This document shows positions 1 to 8,857 of a stretch of 35,586 nt of DNA, in pieces. Source of the DNA: an uncultured Pelagibacteraceae bacterium (GTDB taxonomy: Bacteria > Pseudomonadota > Alphaproteobacteria > Pelagibacterales > Pelagibacteraceae); assembly GCA_902515985.1 (NCBI GenBank), contig CABXWY010000011.1, positions 1 through 35,586 on the forward strand, read 5' to 3'. Every line of letters begins with the position of its first letter. The stretch's first letter is position 1. The position numbers were made by a program, and so were the translations under genes. The notes below the pieces were generated by a model. It made no database searches. It saw nothing but the letters and a program-made list of their open reading frames with translations, and was not told the DNA's origin.

Positions 1-29
1 ATTTTTTTTTTATTTTTTTTAGTTTTTTG

Positions 30-58
30 TTGATTAAAATTTTTAAAGTCCGTAAATA
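30..58 (+). promoter_or_regulatory. possible dnaA promoter
   Basis: A TTGATT hexamer (30-35) is followed after 17 bases by TAAATA (53-58), a weak sigma-70-like pair that would start transcription about 15 bases before the dnaA start codon. The preceding bases 2-28 are runs of T (10, 8 and 6 long), as expected at the end of an upstream transcript. No DnaA-box cluster is visible in the 78 bases available, so an origin cannot be claimed here. Confidence 0.25.
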
Positions 59-78
59 AAAATTCTAAAACATATCCC

Positions 79-1485
79 ATGGAAAATAAAAATATTCTTA
101 AATCTGAGAAAATTGTCAAAATTTCTTGGGAAAAAATTCAATCAGAAATGAAAGAAAAGTTTGGTAAAGACATTTATGAAAGCTGGTTAAGAAAAATTTC
201 TTTTGAAGAAGAATTTAATAATTATATTTTACTGTCTGTGACGACTCGTTTCATCAGAGACTGGATTACTTCGCGATATTTAGATCAAATACTAGTTATT
301 GTAAGGTCTTATAAGTCCGATATAGGCAGAATCGAATTATCTTTAAACGAAGAAAATAAAAACGAATTAAAAAAAGTAAATTATAAAACTAACAACGTTT
401 CAAATAATGTTTCGTTTATAAAAGACTATGTTTTTCAGTATAATCGAATTGATCCAAATAAAACATTTGAAAATTTTATCACTGGATCAAGTAATAAATT
501 AGCTTTTGAAGCATCAAAGAAAGTTTTGCAAAAAAATACAAATTATAATCCTTTATACGTATATGGTGGTGTAGGCATGGGAAAGACTCATTTATTAAAT
601 GCAATTGGCCTTAAGCTTAAAGAGGAAAGCAAAGTAATGCTTATTTCGGCAGAGAGATTTATGTATCAGTTTGTAAAATCTATTAAGTCAAATGAAATGG
701 TAAAATTTAAAGATTATTTCAGAAATTCAGATGTATTTTTAATTGACGACATACAATTCATGAACGGGAAAGAAGCAATGCAGGAAGAATTTTTTCATAC
801 CTTCAATGCTTTGCTAGATAAAGGGTCACAAATAATCATTTCGGGGGACAGACCACCTAATAAACTTACAAGAATTCAAGAAAGAATTAAGTCAAGATTT
901 TCTGGTGGTTTGGTAATAGATATTCAACCACCCGACTTTGATTTAAGATATAAAATTATAAAGTCCAAAATAGATGAATTAAAAAATTATAATTCAAATG
1001 AAATAAATATAACTGAAGAGATTCAATTATTCTTAAGTAAAGAGATAAAAAACAGCATAAGAGAATTAGTTGGTGCTTTAAATAGAATAGTTTCCTTTTC
1101 TAGAATTTATAATAAAATACCAAATATATCGGAAACTAAGATTATTCTAAAAGATCTACTTAATTTTTCGGAGAACAAAGTAACTGTTGATCTTATACAA
1201 TCTTTAGTTTGCAAATTTTTTAAAATTTCAAAAACTGAAATGTTATCATCTAGAAGATCGAGATATTTAGTAAGGCCAAGACAAACAGCAATATATTTAA
1301 CAAAGCTATTGACATCTAAATCATTACCAGAAATAGGTAGAGATTTCTCTAATAGAGATCATACAACGGTTATTCACTCTATAAAAACTATAGAAACACT
1401 TAAGAAAAACGATACTGAGCTTTGCAACAATATTGATACATTAAAAAATCAAATTTTATACAATAATCAAAATAATGAAATTTAA
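79..1485 (+). CDS. dnaA: chromosomal replication initiator protein DnaA
   Basis: DnaA is the AAA+ ATPase that binds DnaA boxes, melts the chromosomal origin and loads the replicative helicase. At 468 residues it has the full family length. The N-terminal domain I starts with WEKIQSEMKEKFG. The AAA+ core has Walker A GGVGMGKTH near residue 163 and Walker B FLIDDIQF near 222. The C-terminal domain IV carries the DNA-binding signature RDHTTVIHSIKTIE near residue 435. The gene overlaps dnaN by 11 bases, the usual dnaA-dnaN pairing, so the two are probably translationally coupled. The start at 79 fits the conserved N-terminus. Confidence 0.98.
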   Translation: MENKNILKSEKIVKISWEKIQSEMKEKFGKDIYESWLRKISFEEEFNNYILLSVTTRFIRDWITSRYLDQILVIVRSYKSDIGRIELSLNEENKNELKKVNYKTNNVSNNVSFIKDYVFQYNRIDPNKTFENFITGSSNKLAFEASKKVLQKNTNYNPLYVYGGVGMGKTHLLNAIGLKLKEESKVMLISAERFMYQFVKSIKSNEMVKFKDYFRNSDVFLIDDIQFMNGKEAMQEEFFHTFNALLDKGSQIIISGDRPPNKLTRIQERIKSRFSGGLVIDIQPPDFDLRYKIIKSKIDELKNYNSNEINITEEIQLFLSKEIKNSIRELVGALNRIVSFSRIYNKIPNISETKIILKDLLNFSENKVTVDLIQSLVCKFFKISKTEMLSSRRSRYLVRPRQTAIYLTKLLTSKSLPEIGRDFSNRDHTTVIHSIKTIETLKKNDTELCNNIDTLKNQILYNNQNNEI

Positions 1486-2587
1486 CGTAAACCAAAATGA
1501 CCTTCAGCAATCTCTTGGATACTGTCAAGGAGTTATAGAAAAAAGAAGTACACTTCCAATACTGTCAAATATACTTTTAGATGCAACAAGTTCAAAACTA
1601 AAAATTATAGCAACAGATTTAGACCTAATATTTACCAATGAAATTAAAAATGTTGAAATTATTGAAGAAGGCAAAACTACAACTACTTCTTCTATTATGT
1701 ATGACATAATAAGAAAGTTTAATTCCGGTAAAAAAATCAATTTTAACCAGACTAGTGAAAATAAAATTCAATTAGAGTCTGAGAAATCTATATTTAATCT
1801 AAATTGTCTATCTGCATCAGAGTTTCCAGTTACAGAAGAAAATTTTACTACAAACGCATTCTCGATTAAATCAAAGGAGCTGCTAAAGTTATTAAATAAA
1901 TGCAAATTTTCAGTTTCGAATGATGAGACAAGACATTATTTAAGTGGAATTTATATGCATCAAACACGATTAGACGACAAGATATATTTAACTGCTGCTG
2001 CAACAGATAGTCATAGAATGTCTATTTCTAAGATATTGCTGAAAGAAGAAATTAAATTTGATCCAATAATATTGCCTAAAAAAACAATTTTCCAATTAGT
2101 AAATCTTTTAGAGGACTATGATGGGGAAGTAAAAATTTCAAACGAAAAATCAAAAATAAAATTTGAAATGGAAAATAGCGTATTGATTTCAAAATTAATT
2201 GACGGTAAATTTCCGAATTACGTTCAAGTTGTTCCAAAAAACAATAAAAAAAGATTAGAAATTGATCTTCAGCTTTTTATGAATTCTGTTGACAGAGTTG
2301 CTTCTGTATCGTTAGATAAAAAAGATAGTGTAAAATTTATTCTGACTAAAGATAAATTAAATTTATCTGTAAATAATTCAAGTAGTGGAGATGGAAATGA
2401 AACTCTTAATGTTTCTTTTGATCATGAATTAAATATAAGTTTTAACTCCAGGTATTTAATAGATATAGCGTCACAACTAGATGGAGACAAAATAGAACTC
2501 TATTTGAACGAAACAGGCTCTCCCGCTTTAATTAAGGACCCGTCAGATTTTGATAGTATATATGTTGTTATGCCGATGAAGGGTTAG
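1475..2587 (+). CDS. dnaN: DNA polymerase III beta subunit (sliding clamp)
   Basis: DnaN forms the ring-shaped dimer that tethers DNA polymerase III to DNA. The 370-residue length and three-domain layout are typical. The N-terminal signature is MKFNVNQNDLQQSLG, followed by KRSTLPILSNIL, a conserved clamp segment. The C-terminus ends VVMPMKG, matching the usual clamp ending in which M-P-x-R/K closes the last strand. The start codon lies inside dnaA. The 3' end overlaps the convergent plsC by 20 bases. The recF and gyrB genes that often follow dnaN are absent here, since the next gene is on the other strand. Confidence 0.97.
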   Translation: MKFNVNQNDLQQSLGYCQGVIEKRSTLPILSNILLDATSSKLKIIATDLDLIFTNEIKNVEIIEEGKTTTTSSIMYDIIRKFNSGKKINFNQTSENKIQLESEKSIFNLNCLSASEFPVTEENFTTNAFSIKSKELLKLLNKCKFSVSNDETRHYLSGIYMHQTRLDDKIYLTAAATDSHRMSISKILLKEEIKFDPIILPKKTIFQLVNLLEDYDGEVKISNEKSKIKFEMENSVLISKLIDGKFPNYVQVVPKNNKKRLEIDLQLFMNSVDRVASVSLDKKDSVKFILTKDKLNLSVNNSSSGDGNETLNVSFDHELNISFNSRYLIDIASQLDGDKIELYLNETGSPALIKDPSDFDSIYVVMPMKG

Positions 2588-3278
2588 ATGTTTTATTCAA
2601 GACATCATACATTGCCTTCTGTAAAGAATTTAAAAATTCTTTACTTTCAAGCCCAGGTCCAATTGGTTTAAGAATTGAAATAGTTATCTTTTTGTTTTTA
2701 CTAAGATTCCCATTTTTAGGCCACACTTCTCCAGAATTAATTGTAACGGGTAAACAATTAATATTTAACTCGTGATATATTCTTGCTACACCTTTTTTAA
2801 AATTTGGTCTATCGTCTGGATCGGTTCTGGTTCCTTGTGGAAATATTACTATTGGTCTTTTGTCTCGAGAGGAATTTTTGATTATATCTAAAAAGTTAAT
2901 TTTTTCTTTTGATATTTTATTTCTATCAACTGGAATAGATCCGATTTTTTTTAAATACCATCCAAAAATAGGTATTTTAATAAGTTCTTTTTTTAAAATA
3001 AATTTAGGTCCTGCAAAAATAGCCTGAAGATAAAATGTTTCAAATGCTGATTGATGAGTACACGCGACAAAAAATTTTTCACTTTTTAAGAGATTTTCTT
3101 TCCCTATAATAATTATCTCAGCAGAAAGAAAAAATTTTAAACAGAACTTAGACCAATGTCCAAGAATTTTCCCACCAAAAATCGCTATATTTTTTGGCAT
3201 TATTAATGATGGTAAAAACAGAATACAAACTAAAATTACACCACTATAAAAAATAATAGAAAAAATTTTTTTCGACAT
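2568..3278 (-). CDS. plsC: 1-acyl-sn-glycerol-3-phosphate acyltransferase (PlsC family)
   Basis: This is a membrane-associated acyltransferase that adds the second acyl chain to lysophosphatidic acid, giving phosphatidic acid for phospholipid synthesis. The 236-residue protein begins with one hydrophobic membrane segment (about residues 5-30). It has the HX4E catalytic motif as HQSAFE near residue 75 and the substrate-binding motif FPQGTR near residue 147. The usual motif is FPEGTR; the Glu-to-Gln form also occurs in family members. It is last in the argH-lptM-lysA-plsC minus-strand run and starts 16 bases after lysA ends. Substrate specificity cannot be read from sequence. Confidence 0.88.
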   Translation of the reverse strand: MSKKIFSIIFYSGVILVCILFLPSLIMPKNIAIFGGKILGHWSKFCLKFFLSAEIIIIGKENLLKSEKFFVACTHQSAFETFYLQAIFAGPKFILKKELIKIPIFGWYLKKIGSIPVDRNKISKEKINFLDIIKNSSRDKRPIVIFPQGTRTDPDDRPNFKKGVARIYHELNINCLPVTINSGEVWPKNGNLSKNKKITISILKPIGPGLESKEFLNSLQKAMYDVLNKTSNPSSA

Positions 3279-3294
3279 ATCTAAAGATGATATA

Positions 3295-4509
3295 CTAAAT
3301 TATATTTAATAACTTTTGCCTTCTTAAAATTATTTTTGTTGACTTTTTATCAACCATTACTTCTACTGGTTTTGGTCTTAAATTATAGTTTGAGGATAAG
3401 GACATTCCATATGCACCAACATCAGAAATAGCAATAAAATCTTTCTCTTTTAAATTTTGAAAACCTTTTATAGATAAAAATTTGTCAGTTGTTTCACATA
3501 TCGGTCCTACAAAATCATGTATCTTTTTATTTTTTTTATTATTTTTTAATAGTGGAATGACGCCATGATATGAACCATATAAAGCAGGTCTCATTAGGTC
3601 ATTCATAGCCGCATCTAAAATAACAAAACTTTTTTTATTTGTATTTTTTATATAAATAATCTGTGTTAATAAAACCGCAGAGTTAGCGATTATTGATCTT
3701 CCTGGTTCAAAAATAATTTTTACCTTATGTTTCTTTAAAAAATTTTCTATTATCGAATTATATTTTTTATAGTTAAATGATTTTGTTTTTTTTTTATACT
3801 GAACCCCCATTCCACCACCTAAATCTATATAATCAAAAACATGATTAGATTTATTGATCATATCATCTAAAACATTTATCATTTTTGAGTAAGGTTTATA
3901 ATCAGTTATTTGGCTCCCAATATGGACACTTAGACATTTAATATTTAAAAACTTAGAATCTTTAAAATTATTCAGCACATTTAAAAAATTTATTTCTGTT
4001 AATCCGAACTTATCTTCATGTTTTCCAGTTGATATTTTTTTTAGTGTTCTTGCATCAATATTTGGATTAAGTCTTAATCCAATATTTACAATACTTTTTT
4101 TTAATCTTGCTAACCTTTCGATTTCAATTATTTCACTTTTGGACTCTGCATTTATAAGTAAAATTTTTTTTTCAATTGCAAATTTTAACTCTTCAGTATT
4201 TTTTCCTACGCCAGAGAAAACAATTTTATTTGGTGAAATACCTGCTTTTAGAGCTTGAATCATTTCACCTTTTGAAACAACGTCAGCACCCATGCCAGAT
4301 CTTTTGATTTCTTTTAAAATTTGTAAATTATTATTTGATTTTACTGAAAAACAAATCAAGGGATTTATAGACTTAAAACTTGATTGAAAATTTTCAATAT
4401 TTTTTTTTAATTTATTAAGTGAATAACAGTAAGTTGGCGTTCCATATTTCTTGACTATTTTAAGACTTTCAATTTTCTCAATAAAAAACTTATTATTTTT
4501 GAAATACAT
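3295..4509 (-). CDS. lysA: diaminopimelate decarboxylase
   Basis: LysA is a PLP-dependent fold-III decarboxylase that turns meso-diaminopimelate into L-lysine, the last step of lysine synthesis. The 404 residues carry the PLP-lysine segment SVKSNNN near residue 58, HIGSQI (residues ~196-201), the glycine-rich phosphate site GGGMGVQ, EPGRSI and the active-site CETTDKF. The start codon overlaps the stop codon of the upstream lptM by one base (TAATG), showing tight coupling. The order argH-lptM-lysA is a recurrent arrangement in Alphaproteobacteria, which supports the assignment. Confidence 0.96.
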   Translation of the reverse strand: MYFKNNKFFIEKIESLKIVKKYGTPTYCYSLNKLKKNIENFQSSFKSINPLICFSVKSNNNLQILKEIKRSGMGADVVSKGEMIQALKAGISPNKIVFSGVGKNTEELKFAIEKKILLINAESKSEIIEIERLARLKKSIVNIGLRLNPNIDARTLKKISTGKHEDKFGLTEINFLNVLNNFKDSKFLNIKCLSVHIGSQITDYKPYSKMINVLDDMINKSNHVFDYIDLGGGMGVQYKKKTKSFNYKKYNSIIENFLKKHKVKIIFEPGRSIIANSAVLLTQIIYIKNTNKKSFVILDAAMNDLMRPALYGSYHGVIPLLKNNKKNKKIHDFVGPICETTDKFLSIKGFQNLKEKDFIAISDVGAYGMSLSSNYNLRPKPVEVMVDKKSTKIILRRQKLLNII

Positions 4510-4628
4510 TAAGCTATTTTAATTATATTAGTTTGGTTACTTCTTCCTTTATATTCAGGATCACCTTTTTTCCCACATGAAAAAAGTACTATTGAACAAA
4601 TTAAAATTGCAAATATTTTTTTAAACAT
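4509..4628 (-). CDS. lptM: LptM-like (YifL) small lipoprotein
   Basis: This 39-residue protein begins MFKKIFAILICSIV and has a short positive N-terminus, a hydrophobic core and a lipobox ending LFSC, with the lipidated cysteine at residue 18. After the cysteine comes GKKGDPEYKG, matching the C-G-x-K-G-x-P pattern of the LptM/YifL family. LptM of E. coli is an outer-membrane lipoprotein that helps the LPS translocon LptD-LptE mature. It overlaps the end of argH by 8 bases and the start of lysA by 1 base. The sequence match and conserved place between argH and lysA make it a real gene despite its size. The function in this organism is inferred from the family. Confidence 0.88.
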   Translation of the reverse strand: MFKKIFAILICSIVLFSCGKKGDPEYKGRSNQTNIIKIA

Positions 4629-6012
4629 TTTTTTTGTATTTTCTTATCATTTTCTTTATATTTTCAAAAGAGGTTCCGCCATAAGATTTTTTTGATTTTA
4701 CTGAATTTTCTAGGTTAAATAATCTTAATACATCTTCATCAAGTTTTTTATCAATAGTTTTAATTTCTTCAATTGTAAGTTCATCAAGTTTTTTTCCTTT
4801 TTTTTCAGCCAGATTTACAATCTTTGAAGTAACTGAGTATGCTTTTCGAAACGGATATTTATATTCTCTAACAATATGATCAGCTAAATCTGTTGCAGTA
4901 ATAAAACCTACTTTTGCAAGTTGAGTCATTTTTTTTTTATTAATCGTAAAATTGCTCAAGACTTCTCTCATAATTTGTAAACAATTTTTTATCTGGTCAA
5001 AGGATTTAAAAGCTAATTCTTTATCGTCTTGTAAATCTTTAAAATAAGATAGCGGTAAACCTTTGAGTATTGTAAGCATTGAGAATAAGTTTCCATATGC
5101 AAAGCCAGTTTTACCTCTTAAATATTCTAGTGTATCTGGATTTTTTTTTTGAGGCATTATTGATGACCCAGTAACAACTTTATCCTTAAGTTTAATTAAA
5201 TCAAATGCATCTGAATTCCACAAAATAAATTCTTCTGCAAATCTGGATATATGAGTTGAACAAACAGAAATTGTATAAAGAAAATCTAAAACAAAATCTC
5301 TATCTGAAACTGTATCAATTGAATTACTTGTAGGTTTTTTAAATTTTAACTTTTTGGTCGTGTATTCTCTATCTATATTAAAACTAGTTCCTGCAATAGC
5401 AGCTACTCCTAAGGGATTTTCTTTTAAGGTTTCATTATTATTTAAAAATCTTTTTTTGTCTCTATTGAACATTTCCACATAAGCTAGAATATAATGTGAA
5501 AATGAGATTGGTTGAGCATTTTTTAAATGAGTAAAACTAGGCATTATTGTAAAGATATTTTTTTCAGCCACTTTTATAATTAAGTTAATATTCAAATTAA
5601 TTTCTTTAATAATATCTTCTGAAGCATCTATCATCCAAAGTTTAAAATCTACGAGTACTTGATCATTTCTAGATCTTGCAGTATGTATGAAGCCAGCATC
5701 TTCGCCAACCAACTCAAACAATCTTTTTTCAATACTCATATGAATATCTTCACTTTGTTTTTCAAAATTGAATTTTTTTTTATTTATTTCATTAAGTATT
5801 TTTTTTAGTCCCCAGATAATTTTATTTTTAACCTGCAAAGAAATAATTTTTTTTTTCAATAACATCTCTACATGAACTGAAGAAGCTTTAATATCTTGTT
5901 TATAAAGTCTTTTATCTACATTTATTGAGCTTCCTACTCTTAAAAATAAGCTAGAACCACCTTTTGCTATTCTGGTGCTCCAAACTGGTTTATTGTTTTT
6001 ATTTTTACTCAT
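4621..6012 (-). CDS. argH: argininosuccinate lyase
   Basis: ArgH cleaves argininosuccinate to arginine and fumarate, the last step of arginine synthesis. The 463-residue length is standard. The fumarase/aspartase superfamily signature GSSIMPQKKNPD lies near residue 282, and the conserved HTARSRNDQV stretch is near residue 111. The gene is first in the minus-strand run argH-lptM-lysA-plsC. It diverges from the TlpA-like gene with only 23 bases between start codons, so both promoters must sit in or extend into the neighbouring coding sequence. Confidence 0.97.
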   Translation of the reverse strand: MSKNKNNKPVWSTRIAKGGSSLFLRVGSSINVDKRLYKQDIKASSVHVEMLLKKKIISLQVKNKIIWGLKKILNEINKKKFNFEKQSEDIHMSIEKRLFELVGEDAGFIHTARSRNDQVLVDFKLWMIDASEDIIKEINLNINLIIKVAEKNIFTIMPSFTHLKNAQPISFSHYILAYVEMFNRDKKRFLNNNETLKENPLGVAAIAGTSFNIDREYTTKKLKFKKPTSNSIDTVSDRDFVLDFLYTISVCSTHISRFAEEFILWNSDAFDLIKLKDKVVTGSSIMPQKKNPDTLEYLRGKTGFAYGNLFSMLTILKGLPLSYFKDLQDDKELAFKSFDQIKNCLQIMREVLSNFTINKKKMTQLAKVGFITATDLADHIVREYKYPFRKAYSVTSKIVNLAEKKGKKLDELTIEEIKTIDKKLDEDVLRLFNLENSVKSKKSYGGTSFENIKKMIRKYKKNV

Positions 6013-6035
6013 GATATGTAACTATACATTTTAGA

Positions 6036-6566
6036 ATGAGATTATTAAGCTTAAAGTTATTTTTATTAATTATATATTTATTATTTACATCAATTTCGAG
6101 CGCAGACCAAAAAATAAATATAAAAAATCTTAGGATCCACAAAGAACCAAAGAAAGTAAATAACGTTATATTTAAAAATTTTGAAGATATTGAATTTTCA
6201 ATAGAAAATTTCAGGAAAAAACTTGTTGTTGTAAATTTTTGGGCTACTTGGTGCGCTCCATGCAGGGAGGAAATGCCATCACTAGACTTTCTCCAGTCTA
6301 ATAAAAATTTTAAAAATTTAGTAATTATTCCTATTAATGTTGGCAAAGAGAACAAAGAAAAAGCAGCAAAATTTTTTAAAGATTTAAAGATTAAAAATTT
6401 AAGTCTGTATTATGGTGAGTCTATCGAACTTGCAAATAATTTTTCTTTAATAGGTCTTCCTACAACTATTTTAATTAATAAAAAAGGTGAAGAGTTTGCA
6501 AGAATTTTAGGACCAATTAATTTTGAAGATAAAAGTTTTATAGAATGGTTATCTGGTTATAATTAA
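6036..6566 (+). CDS. TlpA/ResA-like periplasmic thioredoxin
   Basis: This 176-residue thioredoxin-fold protein has a signal peptide or membrane anchor (residues 1-23, SISSA at the likely cleavage site). The active-site motif WATWCAPC has cysteines 73 and 76, and a cis-proline segment GLPTT lies near residue 147. The W-C-x-P-C form is typical of TlpA, ResA and CcmG, which reduce disulfides in the periplasm, often for cytochrome c or oxidase assembly. No cytochrome c maturation gene is adjacent, so the exact client is unknown. The gene diverges from argH, a position seen for tlpA in other Alphaproteobacteria. The next gene starts 4 bases downstream. Confidence 0.85.
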   Translation: MRLLSLKLFLLIIYLLFTSISSADQKINIKNLRIHKEPKKVNNVIFKNFEDIEFSIENFRKKLVVVNFWATWCAPCREEMPSLDFLQSNKNFKNLVIIPINVGKENKEKAAKFFKDLKIKNLSLYYGESIELANNFSLIGLPTTILINKKGEEFARILGPINFEDKSFIEWLSGYN

Positions 6567-6570
6567 TTTT

Positions 6571-7221
6571 ATGGAATTTATATTAAATACTAAAATAATT
6601 GAATCTGATAAAAAAAATAATATTCAAAGTGCAATTATTCTTCTTCATGGATATGGAGGGGATGGAGCAGACATAAGTTCAATTGCTTATTCATGGAAGC
6701 GATTTATAGATAATACAGCCTTTTTATGTCCTGATGGACATGAGACTTGCAAATTAAATGCTAATGGTTTTCAATGGTTTGATCTAAGTATAGATGATCA
6801 GAAATATGTTTTAGATCAGTCAAAAAAAGCAGAAATAATTTTGATAAAATATATTGAGCAAGTAAAAAAAAAATATAATTTACAAAATTCACAAATAATT
6901 TTATCAGGATTTAGCCAGGGATGCATGATGGCAATTAATCTTGGTCTTATTTGTAATCAAAAATTTAAATGTATAATAGGATTTTCGGGAAAAATAATTG
7001 ATAGGAAAGACCTTCAAGATAGAATAATTTCGAAAACTAATATGTTGCTGTTTCATGGTGACGCAGATGAAGTTGTTGCTCCATCAAGTTTACTGGAGGC
7101 TAAAGATTTTTTAGAAAGAAATAAAATACAGGTAGAGACAAATATGATTAATAATTGCTCACATCATATACCTGTTAAGGCACTCAGTGAAGCGCTGGAA
7201 TATATTAAAAAAATTATTTAA
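6571..7221 (+). CDS. phospholipase/carboxylesterase family alpha/beta hydrolase
   Basis: A cytosolic serine esterase of the carboxylesterase/acyl-protein-thioesterase-like family, 216 residues. The oxyanion segment is LLHGYGGDG (about residues 24-32). The nucleophile is Ser115 in GFSQGC, the likely acid is Asp166 in HGDADEVV, and the catalytic His is 198 or 199 in CSHHIP. This order and spacing are complete for the fold. It has no signal peptide. It starts 4 bases after the thioredoxin gene and is probably cotranscribed. The natural ester substrate cannot be told from sequence. Confidence 0.85.
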   Translation: MEFILNTKIIESDKKNNIQSAIILLHGYGGDGADISSIAYSWKRFIDNTAFLCPDGHETCKLNANGFQWFDLSIDDQKYVLDQSKKAEIILIKYIEQVKKKYNLQNSQIILSGFSQGCMMAINLGLICNQKFKCIIGFSGKIIDRKDLQDRIISKTNMLLFHGDADEVVAPSSLLEAKDFLERNKIQVETNMINNCSHHIPVKALSEALEYIKKII

Positions 7222-7281
7222 AAATTTGAATTTTTTTTCATAATATTGATTATTAAAAATTTATAAGTTATTCTTTTAATT

Positions 7282-7848
7282 ATGAATTTTATTAACAAAG
7301 ATACATCACTAGATAATTGCCCTGCATTGGTTTTAAATGCTGATTATAGACCTTTAAGTTATTATCCTTTATCTTTATGGAGTTGGCAAGACTCAATAAA
7401 ATCAGTTTTTTTAGATAGAGTTTCAATTGTAAATTATTATGACAAAGTCGTTCATAGTCCATCTTTCAGCATGAAGCTTCCAAGTGTAATTGCATTAAAA
7501 AGTTTTATTAGACCAATCTCGAATCCTAATTTTACAAGATTTAATGTATTTCTTAGAGATAAATTCAGTTGTCAATATTGTGGTAGTAGAAAAGAACTTA
7601 CTTTTGATCATTTACTTCCAAGATCTAAAGGTGGAAAAACTGATTGGGATAACGTTGTAACAGCGTGTTCAAGCTGCAACGTAAGAAAAGGTGGTAGATT
7701 ATTAAATAAATCTGGCATGACCATTAGTCAGATGCCTTATCAACCTACCACTGAAGATCTTCATAGAAATGGAAAACATTTCCCACCGAACTTCCTACAC
7801 AAAACTTGGATAGATTATCTTTATTGGGATGTTGAGCTTGAACCTTAG
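7282..7848 (+). CDS. HNH endonuclease-family protein, conserved, role unknown
   Basis: A 188-residue protein with an N-terminal region (about 1-95, including PALVLNADYRPLSYYPLSLW) followed by an HNH domain. The domain has zinc ligands in CQYCG near residue 98 and CSSC near residue 133, plus the catalytic stretch TFDHLLPRSKGG near residue 107 and the downstream W-D-N-V. This architecture is a widespread single-copy HNH family in Proteobacteria and other phyla, not a phage or colicin type. Its stop codon directly abuts the stop codon of the convergent coq7. Nuclease activity is predicted from the motif; the biological role is not known to me. Confidence 0.85.
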   Translation: MNFINKDTSLDNCPALVLNADYRPLSYYPLSLWSWQDSIKSVFLDRVSIVNYYDKVVHSPSFSMKLPSVIALKSFIRPISNPNFTRFNVFLRDKFSCQYCGSRKELTFDHLLPRSKGGKTDWDNVVTACSSCNVRKGGRLLNKSGMTISQMPYQPTTEDLHRNGKHFPPNFLHKTWIDYLYWDVELEP

Positions 7849-8382
7849 TTAAATTTTTTCTGAGATGCGAATTGCTATTTTAGATCCAGTTTTGATAACT
7901 TTATCAAACAAAGAATAAATACCTTCTTTAGACGCACCTTTTTCATATGCAATATCTTTATGATGAAGTTCATCTTCCCTAAATTTTACAATTTTGTTTT
8001 TAAGATCTTTTTCATCGGATTCTATTTGATTAATTTGATTTTGATAGTGTTCATCAATAACTTCCTCCACAGATGCAGTGCATAACATGGCAGCCTTTTT
8101 ACCCAATAAAGTTGAGCCAAAACCAAGACCTACACCTAATAAATCCCATAATGGTAAAAATTTTGTTGGTTTAATGTTTCTTTTTCTAATTTCTTGCTCA
8201 AAATAATTCGCATGTTCATGTTCATGTTCTTTCATTTCTTCTACTGTTTTTTTCAACTCTTCATCTTTAACGAACGTATTTAAAGCTAGTAATTGACCTT
8301 CATAAATCTTTATTGCACCTCGTTCACCTGCATGATCAACTCTTATGAACTCTTCAATTTTTTTTTTATCACTTTTTTTCAT
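7849..8382 (-). CDS. coq7: demethoxyubiquinone hydroxylase Coq7/CAT5
   Basis: Coq7 is a membrane-bound di-iron hydroxylase that converts demethoxyubiquinone to demethylubiquinone in ubiquinone synthesis. The 177 residues hold the ferritin-like iron ligands: DHAGERGA near residue 20, EHEHANYFE with the ExxH pair near residue 52, EEVIDEHY near 106, and the final EDELHH near 137. It uses oxygen, so it implies aerobic growth. It overlaps dsbB by 14 bases and forms a minus-strand run with dsbB and the YqaA-like gene. Confidence 0.95.
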   Translation of the reverse strand: MKKSDKKKIEEFIRVDHAGERGAIKIYEGQLLALNTFVKDEELKKTVEEMKEHEHEHANYFEQEIRKRNIKPTKFLPLWDLLGVGLGFGSTLLGKKAAMLCTASVEEVIDEHYQNQINQIESDEKDLKNKIVKFREDELHHKDIAYEKGASKEGIYSLFDKVIKTGSKIAIRISEKI

Positions 8383-8857
8383 ATTTAATAAATATAGTAA
8401 TAGTTATAAAGGTTAATATAATAGAAATAAAAGCATTTATTGTAGCAAGTGAAAAACCCAGTATCTTAAAAGTTACATCTTTACAGCTTATTGGTTTATT
8501 TTTTAATTGCTTCAGAATTTCTATTTTATCAGTAATACTAGTATCAATATTTCCTCCACAAACAAATGACTCTGAAATAAATTCAAGCTCAATACCGAGA
8601 TGATATAAGGATAATAATGTTCCTGAAAAAAATATTAGACTTAAAAGTAAGAAAGATAACTTCTGCAAATTCTTAAAAATAGTAACTAAAATAATTATTA
8701 TAATTGCTAGTATATAAGGCAATCTTTGCAGCAGACACAGGTTACACGGCTTGTGTCCAAGAATATACTCTACGTAAAATGCGAACAAAATTGAAAATAT
8801 AGAGAAAATTAATATTAAGTTTAATGCAAGTTTATACTTAAGCCAACTCATTGTCAT
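8369..8857 (-). CDS. dsbB: disulfide bond formation protein DsbB
   Basis: DsbB is the inner-membrane enzyme that reoxidises DsbA and passes electrons to ubiquinone. The 162-residue protein has four predicted membrane helices. The first periplasmic loop holds the CNLC pair (about residues 38-41, after GHKP). The second loop holds the partner cysteines in SFVCGG and PISCKD (about residues 99 and 124). All four redox cysteines are thus present. The adjacent coq7 makes ubiquinone, the electron acceptor for DsbB, a sensible functional neighbour. No dsbA is in the window. The start overlaps the end of the YqaA-like gene by 4 bases (ATGA). Confidence 0.93.
   Translation of the reverse strand: MTMSWLKYKLALNLILIFSIFSILFAFYVEYILGHKPCNLCLLQRLPYILAIIIIILVTIFKNLQKLSFLLLSLIFFSGTLLSLYHLGIELEFISESFVCGGNIDTSITDKIEILKQLKNKPISCKDVTFKILGFSLATINAFISIILTFITITIFIKYEKK

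Noticed and set aside
1..78. Chromosome origin next to dnaA
   Set aside because: T-runs and AT-richness alone are not evidence; no DnaA-box cluster is visible in the short stretch available.
6005..6355. 116-codon minus-strand ORF
   Set aside because: It is antisense to the TlpA-like gene, which has a signal peptide and the WCAPC site in the other strand.
7282..7848. Restriction, toxin or homing endonuclease system from the HNH protein
   Set aside because: No methylase, immunity gene, intron or phage gene is nearby, and the architecture is that of a conserved chromosomal family.
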